A stretch of DNA of 25,211 nucleotides from Scalindua sp964584595 (GTDB taxonomy: Bacteria; Planctomycetota; Brocadiia; Brocadiales; Scalinduaceae), in assembly GCA_964584595.1 (NCBI GenBank), contig CAZPAM010000034.1:1-25211 (forward strand), read 5' to 3'. Position numbers and translations under genes: made by a program. The notes below the pieces were generated by a model. The model saw nothing but the letters and a program-made list of their open reading frames with translations. It was not told the origin of the DNA and did no database searches. Shown here piece by piece: positions 1 through 7,355 of the stretch. Within the stretch, counting starts at the first letter, position 1. The number at the start of each line of letters is the position of its first letter.

Positions 1-1121
1 CACATAATCGTCCAAATACAAAGATGCAGTTTATTTTTCTTAACGGAAGGTATATCAGGGACAATATAATCTTTCATGCGATGAATTCTGCCTACCAAAA
101 CCTTTTGATGTCAAAAAGGTCTCCTATTGTTTTTTTGAATCTTCAAATTGACAGCAAGGATGTAGATGTTAATGTGCATCCGACGAAGATTGAAGTCAGA
201 TTTAAGAATGCCGGGCTTATTCATGATCAGTTATATGCCGCAATACATTCAGCCCTTATGCAGACGGAGTTTCATTCTCCACTGCAGATTGCGGGCAGGC
301 ATAAACAAGCCGGAACAGGAACCTCATCCGGGACTGCCGGCGGAAGAAGTGTACCAGAGAGCAGTGCCGGGGTTACACACAGGCAGGGTGAGGGTGTATC
401 ATTGAATGAGAAAAAGGAATCTGTGATGAAGTCCATGTCAGATTTCTTTTCGAGGTCTCTGGACAAAGAAACCCATTCCCGTAAAGACGAACATAAACAG
501 AAACATTTACAATCTTCAGAAGATGAAGGTTTATTCAAACAGGAAAGCAGGCTTGCTTCTTACATTCAGGTACACAATTCGTATATTGTTGAAGAGGCAG
601 CCGACGGTTTAAACATAATTGACCAGCACGCACTGCACGAGATTATTCTTTTTCACGAGATATGGAACCATATTAAGTCGTCAAAACTTGCAATACAAAA
701 ACTGTTGATCCCGGAGTTAATAGAATTAACGCCTGGTGATTTTGTTACTATTATGAATCTCAAAAACGAGTTTTGTTCCCTGGGCCTGGAGATAGAAGAA
801 TTTGGTAAAAGTACGGTAGCTATTCGCACACATCCGCAAATCTTGAAGAATTTAGACTTTCATGGGCTTATCCAAAGTGTCCTGGAAGAGATTGAGAGTG
901 ATGAAATTAAAGGCGAACCCGATGGTATCTTAATAAGAATTGCCAAAATAATGGCTTGTAAAGGTGCTGTTAAGGCAGGCCAGCGGTTGTCTCCGCAGGA
1001 AATCCAGTCGCTTCTAAACCGAAGGAAAGAGGAAATTATTACTGATTTTTGTCCCCATGGCCGCCCTACAACACTTGAATTTAAGATGTCTGAACTTGAA
1101 AAACAGTTTAAGAGGACATAG
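1..1121 (+). CDS. mutL: DNA mismatch repair protein MutL, 3' part (5' end outside window)
   Basis: This is the C-terminal part of MutL, the mismatch-repair ATPase/endonuclease that links MutS recognition to strand removal. The frame is open from base 3 (residues HNRPNTK precede the first ATG at 24), so the gene starts upstream and the ATG at 24 is internal. The end of the ATPase/transducer region is seen as FLNGRYIRDN and VDVNVHPTKIEVRF. A low-complexity linker follows, then the C-terminal domain with DQHALHE, ACKGAVKAGQ and CPHGRPT, which are the metal-binding motifs of endonuclease-type MutL (absent from E. coli MutL). In the DQHA(X)2E(X)4E motif the last Glu position is His, with a Glu one residue later. 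The stop is TAG. About 225 bases separate it from rpsU, which has its own promoter. Confidence 0.95.
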   Translation, partial: HNRPNTKMQFIFLNGRYIRDNIIFHAMNSAYQNLLMSKRSPIVFLNLQIDSKDVDVNVHPTKIEVRFKNAGLIHDQLYAAIHSALMQTEFHSPLQIAGRHKQAGTGTSSGTAGGRSVPESSAGVTHRQGEGVSLNEKKESVMKSMSDFFSRSLDKETHSRKDEHKQKHLQSSEDEGLFKQESRLASYIQVHNSYIVEEAADGLNIIDQHALHEIILFHEIWNHIKSSKLAIQKLLIPELIELTPGDFVTIMNLKNEFCSLGLEIEEFGKSTVAIRTHPQILKNLDFHGLIQSVLEEIESDEIKGEPDGILIRIAKIMACKGAVKAGQRLSPQEIQSLLNRRKEEIITDFCPHGRPTTLEFKMSELEKQFKRT

Positions 1122-1264
1122 GAAATAATTTGAGTGTTATTTTCTCAAGCTGTACAGTCGGCCCACAACCTGCTAAATATAGGGCTATCTAATGAAGTGT
1201 TTACAACATATAGTATTTTCATGTTGTCATAAGTGCTATATTTATCATAATGTTAACTTTTTCC

Positions 1265-1293
1265 TTGACGGTCTGTGAGTTTATATATAAAAT
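1265..1293 (+). promoter_or_regulatory. Sigma70-type promoter for rpsU
   Basis: TTGACG at 1265-1270 and TAAAAT at 1288-1293 are separated by 17 bases. Each hexamer matches the consensus at 5 of 6 positions. The predicted transcript start near 1300 leaves a leader of about 47 bases before the rpsU ATG. Confidence 0.7.
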
Positions 1294-1346
1294 AATCTGT
1301 TTGAACGATAATTTTAACTTTAAAAAGGAATGGAGTTGGTTTTTCT

Positions 1347-1550
1347 ATGGCGAAAGTTCAGATTTCAGAGAACGAAAGCTTGCGTGAGGCTATTAGAAGA
1401 TTTAAAAAGATGTGTGACAAGGAAGGCATAATAAATCAATCAAAACGTTATGCTTATTTTGAGAAGCCTTCTGATAAACGTCGTCGTGAGGCGAGCAGAA
1501 GAATTAAAAATATAAAGAAGGCTCAGAATCCAAATGCTAATATTATTTAG
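1347..1550 (+). CDS. rpsU: 30S ribosomal protein S21
   Basis: This 67-residue basic protein has the S21 pattern: an N-terminal strand with ENESLREAIRRFKK, a central Cys-containing helix, and a Lys/Arg-rich C-terminal helix (KRRREASRRIKNIKK). S21 sits near the anti-Shine-Dalgarno region of the 30S subunit and aids initiation. Length is normal for the family. The ATG is preceded by GGAG at 1332-1335, with an additional AAGGAA at 1325-1330. The gene appears monocistronic; the partners often found beside rpsU (dnaG, rpoD, GatB/YqeY) are absent here. The stop is TAG. Confidence 0.95.
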   Translation: MAKVQISENESLREAIRRFKKMCDKEGIINQSKRYAYFEKPSDKRRREASRRIKNIKKAQNPNANII

Positions 1551-1807
1551 CTCCTGAAATTTGCAAATTATCAGCGATTCCGAAAAAACCAAGCTTAACA
1601 TCTACAAAAACTGCAAATCATATCAATTGTTTTAAGCCTGTATTGCGTTTATATATAGAAGTTTGTTCCATAAAGACCTGCCAATCACTTAGTTATTAAT
1701 TCCGCATCCCTCTAAAGACATATTTCAAACAACATACTCTTAGTCCAATTTTGCAGATTGAACCAACAGGGAGGAATTCCTGAATTGAGTTAGTATCCTT
1801 TTTTCCT

Positions 1808-1837
1808 TTGACATCAGATTTATACCATATAGATTAT
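1808..1837 (+). promoter_or_regulatory. Putative promoter immediately before the radical SAM gene
   Basis: A perfect TTGACA lies at 1808-1813. Possible -10 hexamers are TAGATT (1830-1835, 16-base spacer) or GATTAT (1832-1837, 18-base spacer), each 4 of 6 matches. Either would start transcription at about 1842-1845, essentially at the ATG at 1843. Confidence 0.45.
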
Positions 1838-1842
1838 ATAGA

Positions 1843-2814
1843 ATGACTACAATCGTAACTCAAAAAACATGGTTAAAGACGCATGGGTATTATCCCTTTA
1901 GTTACTTTTTGAGAGAAAATTTCCCGGTTAAAGTTCACAAGATTTCCATTCATGCCGGCTTCACGTGCCCTAACAGGGATGGATTTGTAGGAGTCGGTGG
2001 ATGTACTTACTGTGCTAATGAGAGCTTCAGCCCAAATGTCCGGGAAACAATTGCACCTATAAAAGAACAGGTTGAAAAAGGAATGAAGTTTTTGAAAAAA
2101 AGATACGGTGCCGAAAAGTTCATCGCTTACTTTCAGGCATTTACGAACACGTATGCTGATGTTGATACACTTAAGGCGCGATATGATGAGGCTTTGTTAA
2201 ACGAGGATGTAATCGGCCTCTCTATCGGTACAAGACCAGACTGTATTACCGATGAAATATTGGATCTTATTCACAGCTATACCAGAAAATACCATGTGTG
2301 GGTTGAATACGGCTTACAGTCGATTCACGATCGTACACTGCAGTTAGTAAATCGCGGACATGATTACAAGTCATTCGAAGATGCAGTATTGCGTACAAAG
2401 GATAAGGGAGATATAAAGATTTGTGCACACGTAATACTTGGCCTTCCCGGAGAAGATTGGAACGATATAATGGAGACCGCCCGAACCGTTTCTTCTCTTG
2501 GTATTGACGGAATAAAACTTCACCACCTTTACATTGCGAAAAATACCGCAATGGCAGATGATTACTTTAAGGGTAAGATAAAGACGATGAAGATGGAAGA
2601 GTATGTCTCACTTGCCTGTGACTTTTTAGAAAGGATTTCTCCGGATATAGTTATACAGAGATTAGTAGGCGATACTCATGGAGATTTTCTGATTTCACCC
2701 ATCTGGAGTGCAACCAAGGGTGAAGTTTTTGCCGCAATTACCAACGAACTAAAACATCGCAATTCATACCAGGGTGCAAAATGTGCACTAAGCCCTGACT
2801 TACCTCAACCGTAG
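1843..2814 (+). CDS. TIGR01212/YtqA-family radical SAM protein
   Basis: This 323-residue protein belongs to the YtqA-type radical SAM family. The cluster-binding cysteines are C42, C54 and C57 within TCPNRDGF...GGCTYC, giving the family's long C-x11-C-x2-C spacing instead of CxxxCxxC. Other family signatures are YFQAFTNTYA, IGTRPDC, YGLQSIHD, HVILGLPGE and GIKLHHLY. The family has been linked to tRNA wobble-uridine side-chain modification in Bacillus; I recall this from the literature and it was not tested here. The ATG at 1843 is the only usable start between an in-frame TGA at 1786-1788 and the conserved region, yet no Shine-Dalgarno sequence precedes it. No partner gene is adjacent. Confidence 0.9.
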   Translation: MTTIVTQKTWLKTHGYYPFSYFLRENFPVKVHKISIHAGFTCPNRDGFVGVGGCTYCANESFSPNVRETIAPIKEQVEKGMKFLKKRYGAEKFIAYFQAFTNTYADVDTLKARYDEALLNEDVIGLSIGTRPDCITDEILDLIHSYTRKYHVWVEYGLQSIHDRTLQLVNRGHDYKSFEDAVLRTKDKGDIKICAHVILGLPGEDWNDIMETARTVSSLGIDGIKLHHLYIAKNTAMADDYFKGKIKTMKMEEYVSLACDFLERISPDIVIQRLVGDTHGDFLISPIWSATKGEVFAAITNELKHRNSYQGAKCALSPDLPQP

Positions 2815-2859
2815 TAATTCCTTTTTAATTTGTACCTCACTGTGTAGAGGCAATAATGC

Positions 2860-2888
2860 TTGCATGATAAAGTTTAGGTAGATATAAT
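2860..2888 (+). promoter_or_regulatory. Putative promoter of the tRNA-Gly transcription unit
   Basis: A perfect TATAAT at 2883-2888 is preceded at 17 bases by a weak TTGCAT (2860-2865). Transcription would start near 2895, about 35 bases before the tRNA. Confidence 0.55.
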
Positions 2889-2929
2889 CCTGTCAAGCAA
2901 ACTAAGGGTTTGGAAAGCGAGCCATAAAA

Positions 2930-3004
2930 GCGGGCGTAATTCAGTGGTAGAATACCAGCTTCCCAAGCTGGGTGTCGTGGGTTCGAATCCCATCGCCCGC
3001 TCCA
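2930..3004 (+). tRNA. tRNA-Gly (anticodon CCC), CCA encoded
   Basis: The cloverleaf is readable by eye. The acceptor stem is GCGGGCG (2930-2936) with CGCCCGC (2994-3000). The anticodon stem CCAGC/GCTGG encloses the loop TTCCCAA, giving anticodon CCC for codon GGG. The T arm is GTGGG-TTCGAAT-CCCAT. The discriminator is T at 3001, as usual for bacterial tRNA-Gly, and an encoded CCA follows at 3002-3004. A protein gene begins 27 bases later without an evident terminator. Confidence 0.97.
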
Positions 3005-3031
3005 TAAAATGACAATTTCAGGAATAAATTA

Positions 3032-3793
3032 ATGAGGCTTTCTGCATCAAAGGGTTTTGGCTGTATTGTGATTATTATCTTAATCATGAATATACTTACA
3101 GGATGTGCGACAACCCACAGAACAAGCATGAACCCTCCTCCAAGATTAAAAAAGGAGTTAGACTCCTTAAAGCCTAATACAACCACCTCAAGACCTGCAA
3201 AGACTACACGGTCTTCAAAATATACGATTAAACAGGGCGATACTATATGGCGAATAGCTTTCAATCACGGCGTCTCCCCCGACGATATTATAAAGGCTAA
3301 CAATATCAGTGATGTTACGAATATAAAACCGGGACAGCAGTTAATGATACCGGCAAACAGTATTACAGGTACGAGGAAAGAAACTTCGCAGGCAACTTTA
3401 CCATCAGGGCGGCAATCAAACGAGTCATTTATATGGCCTTTGCGTGGTAACATATTGTATGGTTTTGATAAATGGGTAGATGGGTATAAAAATAAGGGGA
3501 TCGATATTCAGGCTTTTAACGGGCAGGCGGTGAAGGCGTCAAAGAGCGGGGTGGTTGCACTAACTTCTGACAGGCCGGATGGATGGGGCAAAGTTGTTGT
3601 GCTTCAACATAATGACGGTTCATATACATGGTATGCTTACAACTCCAGGATTCTGGTAAATAAAGGAGACAGAGTTGCGCAGGGGCAGACAATTGTAAAG
3701 GCCGGCAGTACCGGTAGAGCAAAACGGGACATGCTTCATTTTAAAATATTTCTGCATGGAGTACCCGTAAACCCGACATATCATTTACAGTAA
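3032..3793 (+). CDS. NlpD-like lipoprotein: LysM plus degenerate LytM/M23 domain
   Basis: This 253-residue protein carries a lipoprotein signal with lipobox LTGC (Cys25), a Pro/Thr-rich linker, one LysM peptidoglycan-binding domain (about 64-107) and a LytM/M23 domain (about 131-253). The zinc and catalytic residues are mostly replaced: the first His of HxxxD is Asn154 (NKGID), the YAH His is Tyr203 (YAYN), and the first His of HxH is Met234 (MLH). E. coli NlpD and EnvC are similarly degenerate and act by activating cell-wall amidases, so an amidase-activator role is more likely than peptidase activity. AGGAAT at 3018-3023 is a reasonable ribosome site. The HIT gene follows after 29 bases. 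Confidence 0.88.
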   Translation: MRLSASKGFGCIVIIILIMNILTGCATTHRTSMNPPPRLKKELDSLKPNTTTSRPAKTTRSSKYTIKQGDTIWRIAFNHGVSPDDIIKANNISDVTNIKPGQQLMIPANSITGTRKETSQATLPSGRQSNESFIWPLRGNILYGFDKWVDGYKNKGIDIQAFNGQAVKASKSGVVALTSDRPDGWGKVVVLQHNDGSYTWYAYNSRILVNKGDRVAQGQTIVKAGSTGRAKRDMLHFKIFLHGVPVNPTYHLQ

Positions 3794-3822
3794 AAAATCC
3801 ATAATTTAATTTACTAACTTCT

Positions 3823-4296
3823 ATGAAAAATATATGGGCGCCCTGGCGCAAGGAATTTATCTTGAGCAAGAAAGATGAGAATTGTTTTTTCTGTGAGGCG
3901 ATACAAGACAATCAGGATCGCAAGAATCTGGTTTTGTACAGGGGCGAAGAGTGTTTCTGTATTCTAAATAAATATCCATATAATAATGGCCATTTATTGG
4001 TGGCCCCAAACCTGCACAAAGATGACCTGTCAAAGTTGAGTAACTCGGAGATGCTTGAGATTATGACATTGACAAGAGACATGAAGGATATGCTGAGTAA
4101 AAAAATGAACCCTGATGGTTTCAACCTGGGGTTTAATCTTGGAAAAGTTGCGGGAGCAGGTGTTGAAGGCCATATACACCTGCATATTGTGCCAAGATGG
4201 AAAGGTGATACAAACTTTATGCCTGTTGTTTCTGATACAAAGGTGATACCGCAATCACTCGATGATCTGTATCTCGAATTAAAGAATTCTTTTTGA
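3823..4296 (+). CDS. HIT-family hydrolase/phosphorylase (Ap4A phosphorylase-like)
   Basis: This 157-residue protein has the histidine triad HIHLHIV (His117, 119, 121) that defines HIT nucleotide hydrolases/transferases. CFFC near the N terminus (Cys21, Cys24) is a likely zinc-site half. The segments IWAPWR at the start and VPRW-GDTNFMPV after the triad resemble the diadenosine-tetraphosphate phosphorylase-type HIT subgroup. The exact substrate cannot be read from the sequence. No clear Shine-Dalgarno sequence precedes the ATG. The stop TGA (4294-4296) lies just before the start of the dGTPase-like gene, suggesting one transcript. Confidence 0.88.
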   Translation: MKNIWAPWRKEFILSKKDENCFFCEAIQDNQDRKNLVLYRGEECFCILNKYPYNNGHLLVAPNLHKDDLSKLSNSEMLEIMTLTRDMKDMLSKKMNPDGFNLGFNLGKVAGAGVEGHIHLHIVPRWKGDTNFMPVVSDTKVIPQSLDDLYLELKNSF

Positions 4297-4316
4297 TTAT
4301 TAAAGGTTTATATAAA

Positions 4317-5468
4317 GTGTTAACAAGAGAAGAGCTGGAAAAGAGGGAAGATAGCAACTTAGCTTCTTATGCTATGAGAAGCATGAATACTCGTGGTAGA
4401 GTATACCCGGAGGAGGAGCATCCATACCGAAGTGTTTACCAGAGAGACAAGGACAGAATTATCCACTCTACAGCTTTTCGGAGATTGGAATATAAGACAC
4501 AGGTCTTTGTAAATCATGAGGGAGATCACTATCGTACACGGCTTACTCATACAATAGAGGTTGCTCAAATTGCCAGGTGTATATCAAGGACATTATGTTT
4601 AAATGAAGACCTTTCAGAGGCGATTGCCCTGGCACACGACCTGGGGCATACGCCGTTTGGCCATTCAGGAGAAGATGCTCTCAGAATCTTGATGAAGGAT
4701 CATGGTGGTTTTGAACATAACGTTCAGGGATTGCGTGTTGTCGACGTACTGGAAAAGCGATATTCACAGTTTGCCGGTTTAAATCTTTCATGGGAGGTTA
4801 GAGAGTCAATAGCAAAGCACAATATTCTTTCTGATGATCCAAATGTTAAACAGTTTGATTTAAGCAGACAACCGCTTCTTGAAGCAAAGATTGTAGACAT
4901 TGCTGATTCGATTGCTTATGACAATCATGATATAGATGATAGCTTAAAAGCACGGCTGATTACAGAAAGCGGTCTGGAAGAAGTTGAATTATGGAGATAT
5001 GCAAAAGAGAAGGTTAAGGAACAATATAATAATATTAGTAAAGACATGGAAAATACACATACTATAAAATATTTAATTGATATGGAAGTTACAGATCTTA
5101 TTGAACACACACAATTAATGATTAATAAGATGAAAATAAAAACAACTGATGACGTACAAAAATGTAAAGAAAGATTAGTATCCTTTTCACCTGAAATATC
5201 TAAAAAGAAACTTGAATTGCAGGAGTTCCTGCAGGAAAATGCATACAGTCATTACAGAGTTGTGAGAATGGCTGACAAAGCAAAGCGGTTTGTCGAAGAG
5301 CTGTTTAAAACATTTGTTGAAAACCCTATGCAGCTTCCACCTGAATATCAAAAATGGATAGAGGAAGCGGGGCTTTATCAGGGCGTTTGTGATTATATAG
5401 CAGGTATGACTGATAGATTTGCCCAGGACGAGTATTTAAAACTTTTTTATCCTTATGAAAGGGTATGA
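4317..5468 (+). CDS. dgt: HD-domain deoxyguanosinetriphosphate triphosphohydrolase-like protein
   Basis: The protein belongs to the dGTPase-like HD family, which removes triphosphate from dNTPs. The HD metal-binding residues are seen as RLTHTIEV (His78 counted from the chosen start), LAHDLGHTPFGH (His107-Asp108) and a later DIADSIAY Asp. FRRLEYKTQVF and GDHYRTR are family signatures. I chose GTG at 4317 because AAAGG (4302-4306) sits 10 bases upstream and the protein then begins LTREELEKRED, as in relatives. An in-frame TTG at 4293 would add eight residues and overlap the HIT stop by four bases. The stop overlaps ispD by ATGA. Confidence 0.92.
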   Translation: MLTREELEKREDSNLASYAMRSMNTRGRVYPEEEHPYRSVYQRDKDRIIHSTAFRRLEYKTQVFVNHEGDHYRTRLTHTIEVAQIARCISRTLCLNEDLSEAIALAHDLGHTPFGHSGEDALRILMKDHGGFEHNVQGLRVVDVLEKRYSQFAGLNLSWEVRESIAKHNILSDDPNVKQFDLSRQPLLEAKIVDIADSIAYDNHDIDDSLKARLITESGLEEVELWRYAKEKVKEQYNNISKDMENTHTIKYLIDMEVTDLIEHTQLMINKMKIKTTDDVQKCKERLVSFSPEISKKKLELQEFLQENAYSHYRVVRMADKAKRFVEELFKTFVENPMQLPPEYQKWIEEAGLYQGVCDYIAGMTDRFAQDEYLKLFYPYERV

Positions 5469-6160
5469 TGAAAGCAGATGTTTCTGTAATAATGCCCGCT
5501 GCAGGTCTTAGTCTTCGCATGGGGGCTGATGTAAGAAAGCCATTTATAATGATAGGCGAAAAACCTGTTTTTTTTTATACACTGGAAAAATTTTATAAAC
5601 TTGAAAGAATAAAAGAGATTATTTTTGTAGTAAATAAGGAGGATCTGTCTACTGTTATTGAAAAATGGTCAAACGAGCTTAAGGCTTACAAAGTAACTAA
5701 GATAATTGCAGGGGGAGAACGCAGGCAGGACAGTGTCTATCAAGGGCTTTCCCAGTTGGACTCTGACACCAGAATAGTTCTGATACATGACGCGGTGAGG
5801 CCATTAGTAAAGAGCGGGGAAATTGAAGAAGTGATTCGAAGGGCAGATCAAAAAGGGGCTGCTATACTTGCAAGTCCAATGAAATTAACTGTTAAAAAAG
5901 TTAACCCAGGTCTAGAAATAATTAAAACTGTACCCAGGCATGACCTGTGGATGGCACAAACACCTCAAGGCTTTAATAGAGATTTAATATTTAAAGCGTA
6001 TGAAAAGATTAAGGATACAGATGCAGAACTTACAGATGATGCGGAGGTAGTTGAGAAGGCGGGACACACTGTAGAAATAGTTTCAGGGAGTTATGATAAT
6101 ATTAAGATCACAACACGTGAGGATTTGAAGTTGGCAGAATTGCTGTTGGTAAATCATTGA
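5465..6160 (+). CDS. ispD: 2-C-methyl-D-erythritol 4-phosphate cytidylyltransferase
   Basis: This enzyme makes CDP-methylerythritol from MEP and CTP in the non-mevalonate isoprenoid pathway. Signatures are the N-terminal nucleotide-binding loop PAAGLSLRMG...RKPF, GGERRQDSV, HDAVRPLV, AQTPQGF and TDDAEVVE. Length (231 residues) is typical. Its ATG overlaps the preceding TGA (ATGA at 5465-5468), indicating translational coupling. A second ATG at 5468 lies at a better distance from GAAAGGG (5458-5464 area). ispF, often adjacent or fused, is not in this window. Confidence 0.95.
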   Translation: MMKADVSVIMPAAGLSLRMGADVRKPFIMIGEKPVFFYTLEKFYKLERIKEIIFVVNKEDLSTVIEKWSNELKAYKVTKIIAGGERRQDSVYQGLSQLDSDTRIVLIHDAVRPLVKSGEIEEVIRRADQKGAAILASPMKLTVKKVNPGLEIIKTVPRHDLWMAQTPQGFNRDLIFKAYEKIKDTDAELTDDAEVVEKAGHTVEIVSGSYDNIKITTREDLKLAELLLVNH

Positions 6161-6164
6161 AATT

Positions 6165-6192
6165 AAAGCAATAACAGGAGAGAGTTATTGAC
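6165..6192 (-). terminator. Weak hairpin between converging genes
   Basis: CAATAAC (6169-6175) and GTTATTG (6184-6190) form a perfect 7-bp stem with an 8-base loop. Read on the minus strand it is followed by CTTTAATTTC, a poor U-tract. It could end the SHOCT transcript, but the stem is AT-rich and weak. Confidence 0.3.
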
Positions 6193-6193
6193 A

Positions 6194-7330
6194 CTAAAAT
6201 TCTTTCAATAATTTATTCTTTTTGTAGTCATAGTCTTCGTCCGTTATGAAACCTTCATCTCTTAATTCTAAATACACAGGCAGAATCTCTTTAATGTTTT
6301 TTCCCTTTTCACTTTGGTCGCCTTCTTCCAGTAAGTCCCTCTTCTTATGATCGTAATCAATATCACTGATGAATCCATCCTCCTTTAGTTTACGAAGGTC
6401 ATTAAATTTGTCTTTTATACTCTTCTCTTTTTTGCTGCCTAAAATCAATGCCTTTCTAAGCATATAATCTTCTTTAGTAATAAGGCCGGTAGTTTCCAAC
6501 TCTTTGAGTTCCAGAAGCTGATCTTTGATGCTCATTTGCTGTTGTATTATAACAGGCTGGCCGCCAGATGATGCTTGTGTGGTAAGGGGTGAGTTGAGCA
6601 CTTCCTGCTTCTCGTTTTCTATTTGCTTCTTTTCGTAGTCTTCTTTACTAACAATTGCACCTTCTTCTAAATCTATTACTAACCAATTATTATGCCCTGC
6701 CTTGAATCGTTGACCGGAGCGAAGACTTATTTTCCAGTATGGGTTACTCGTTATACTTAACGGATCAACAAATGCTTCCTGTTCAGCCTCTCCAAATACG
6801 TTATCTGCTCCTTTTTCTTCTAGATCTTCATATTGAATCCTTGAAAAAACAGCATTTAATTTATTGTTAGAAATAAATAATCCGAATATGGTATATACAT
6901 CTGATTTAAAAAGGCCTTTTCCCAGTGTATAACTCGAATTTACCAGTATATATTGTGATGGAGATGCTTTAGTAAAAGCGGTTACCATGTGTGGTGCCAA
7001 ATTTAATAATTCGCTTTCTCCGAAGGCATTATGCTCATTCTTCCATCCTTTAACACCTTTCTCTTTATAATAAATAGAAGAAAGTGCACTGGTTAAAATA
7101 TCTCTACTTAAATATTTTGGATGATCAAGGATTGCACTTGAGGCTCCTTTTGTACTCTTAAATTTTTCTAGTCTTATATATGTCTTGCCTTCATTAAATA
7201 TATCACTATTCAGGTCTTGAGACTGTGCCTGTCCCATATTATTTAAATTTAATACATCCAGGCCTTGACAACCAAAAGTTCCATACAAAACAATAAATAA
7301 CAAGGAAAACCTTATTTTATTATGCCACAT
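6194..7330 (-). CDS. Putative lipoprotein with three C-terminal SHOCT motifs
   Basis: This 378-residue protein has no function I recognise. It begins with a hydrophobic segment ending in TFGC (Cys21), probably a lipoprotein signal although the lipobox is not canonical. Residues 50-225 form a domain shared with the upstream gene product (HP-Y, LSSIYYK, F-LFISNNKLNAVFS-IQ, GQRF--G--NWLVIDL). The C-terminal part holds three SHOCT-like units at about 267-297, 304-335 and 345-378, each matching L--L---G-I---DY--KK. A fourth partial copy is EEGAIVSKEDYEKK at about 222-235. SHOCT units are short helical segments usually found singly at protein C termini and thought to mediate oligomerisation. It is the third gene after radA, 25 bases from its paralogue. 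Confidence 0.8.
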   Translation of the reverse strand: MWHNKIRFSLLFIVLYGTFGCQGLDVLNLNNMGQAQSQDLNSDIFNEGKTYIRLEKFKSTKGASSAILDHPKYLSRDILTSALSSIYYKEKGVKGWKNEHNAFGESELLNLAPHMVTAFTKASPSQYILVNSSYTLGKGLFKSDVYTIFGLFISNNKLNAVFSRIQYEDLEEKGADNVFGEAEQEAFVDPLSITSNPYWKISLRSGQRFKAGHNNWLVIDLEEGAIVSKEDYEKKQIENEKQEVLNSPLTTQASSGGQPVIIQQQMSIKDQLLELKELETTGLITKEDYMLRKALILGSKKEKSIKDKFNDLRKLKEDGFISDIDYDHKKRDLLEEGDQSEKGKNIKEILPVYLELRDEGFITDEDYDYKKNKLLKEF

Positions 7331-7355
7331 TATAATTGCTTTTATCCATAAATAT

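Noticed and set aside
1558..1569. Perfect 12-base palindrome AATTTGCAAATT right after rpsU
   Set aside because: AT-rich short palindromes arise often by chance in such DNA. There is no T-run and no linked promoter.
6169..6190. Similarity of CAATAAC...GTTATTG to the AATAACAA...TTGTTATT palindrome at 16175-16194 as a shared operator
   Set aside because: The loop lengths differ (8 versus 4), the first lies between converging gene ends and not at a promoter, and such AT-rich arms are easily met by chance.
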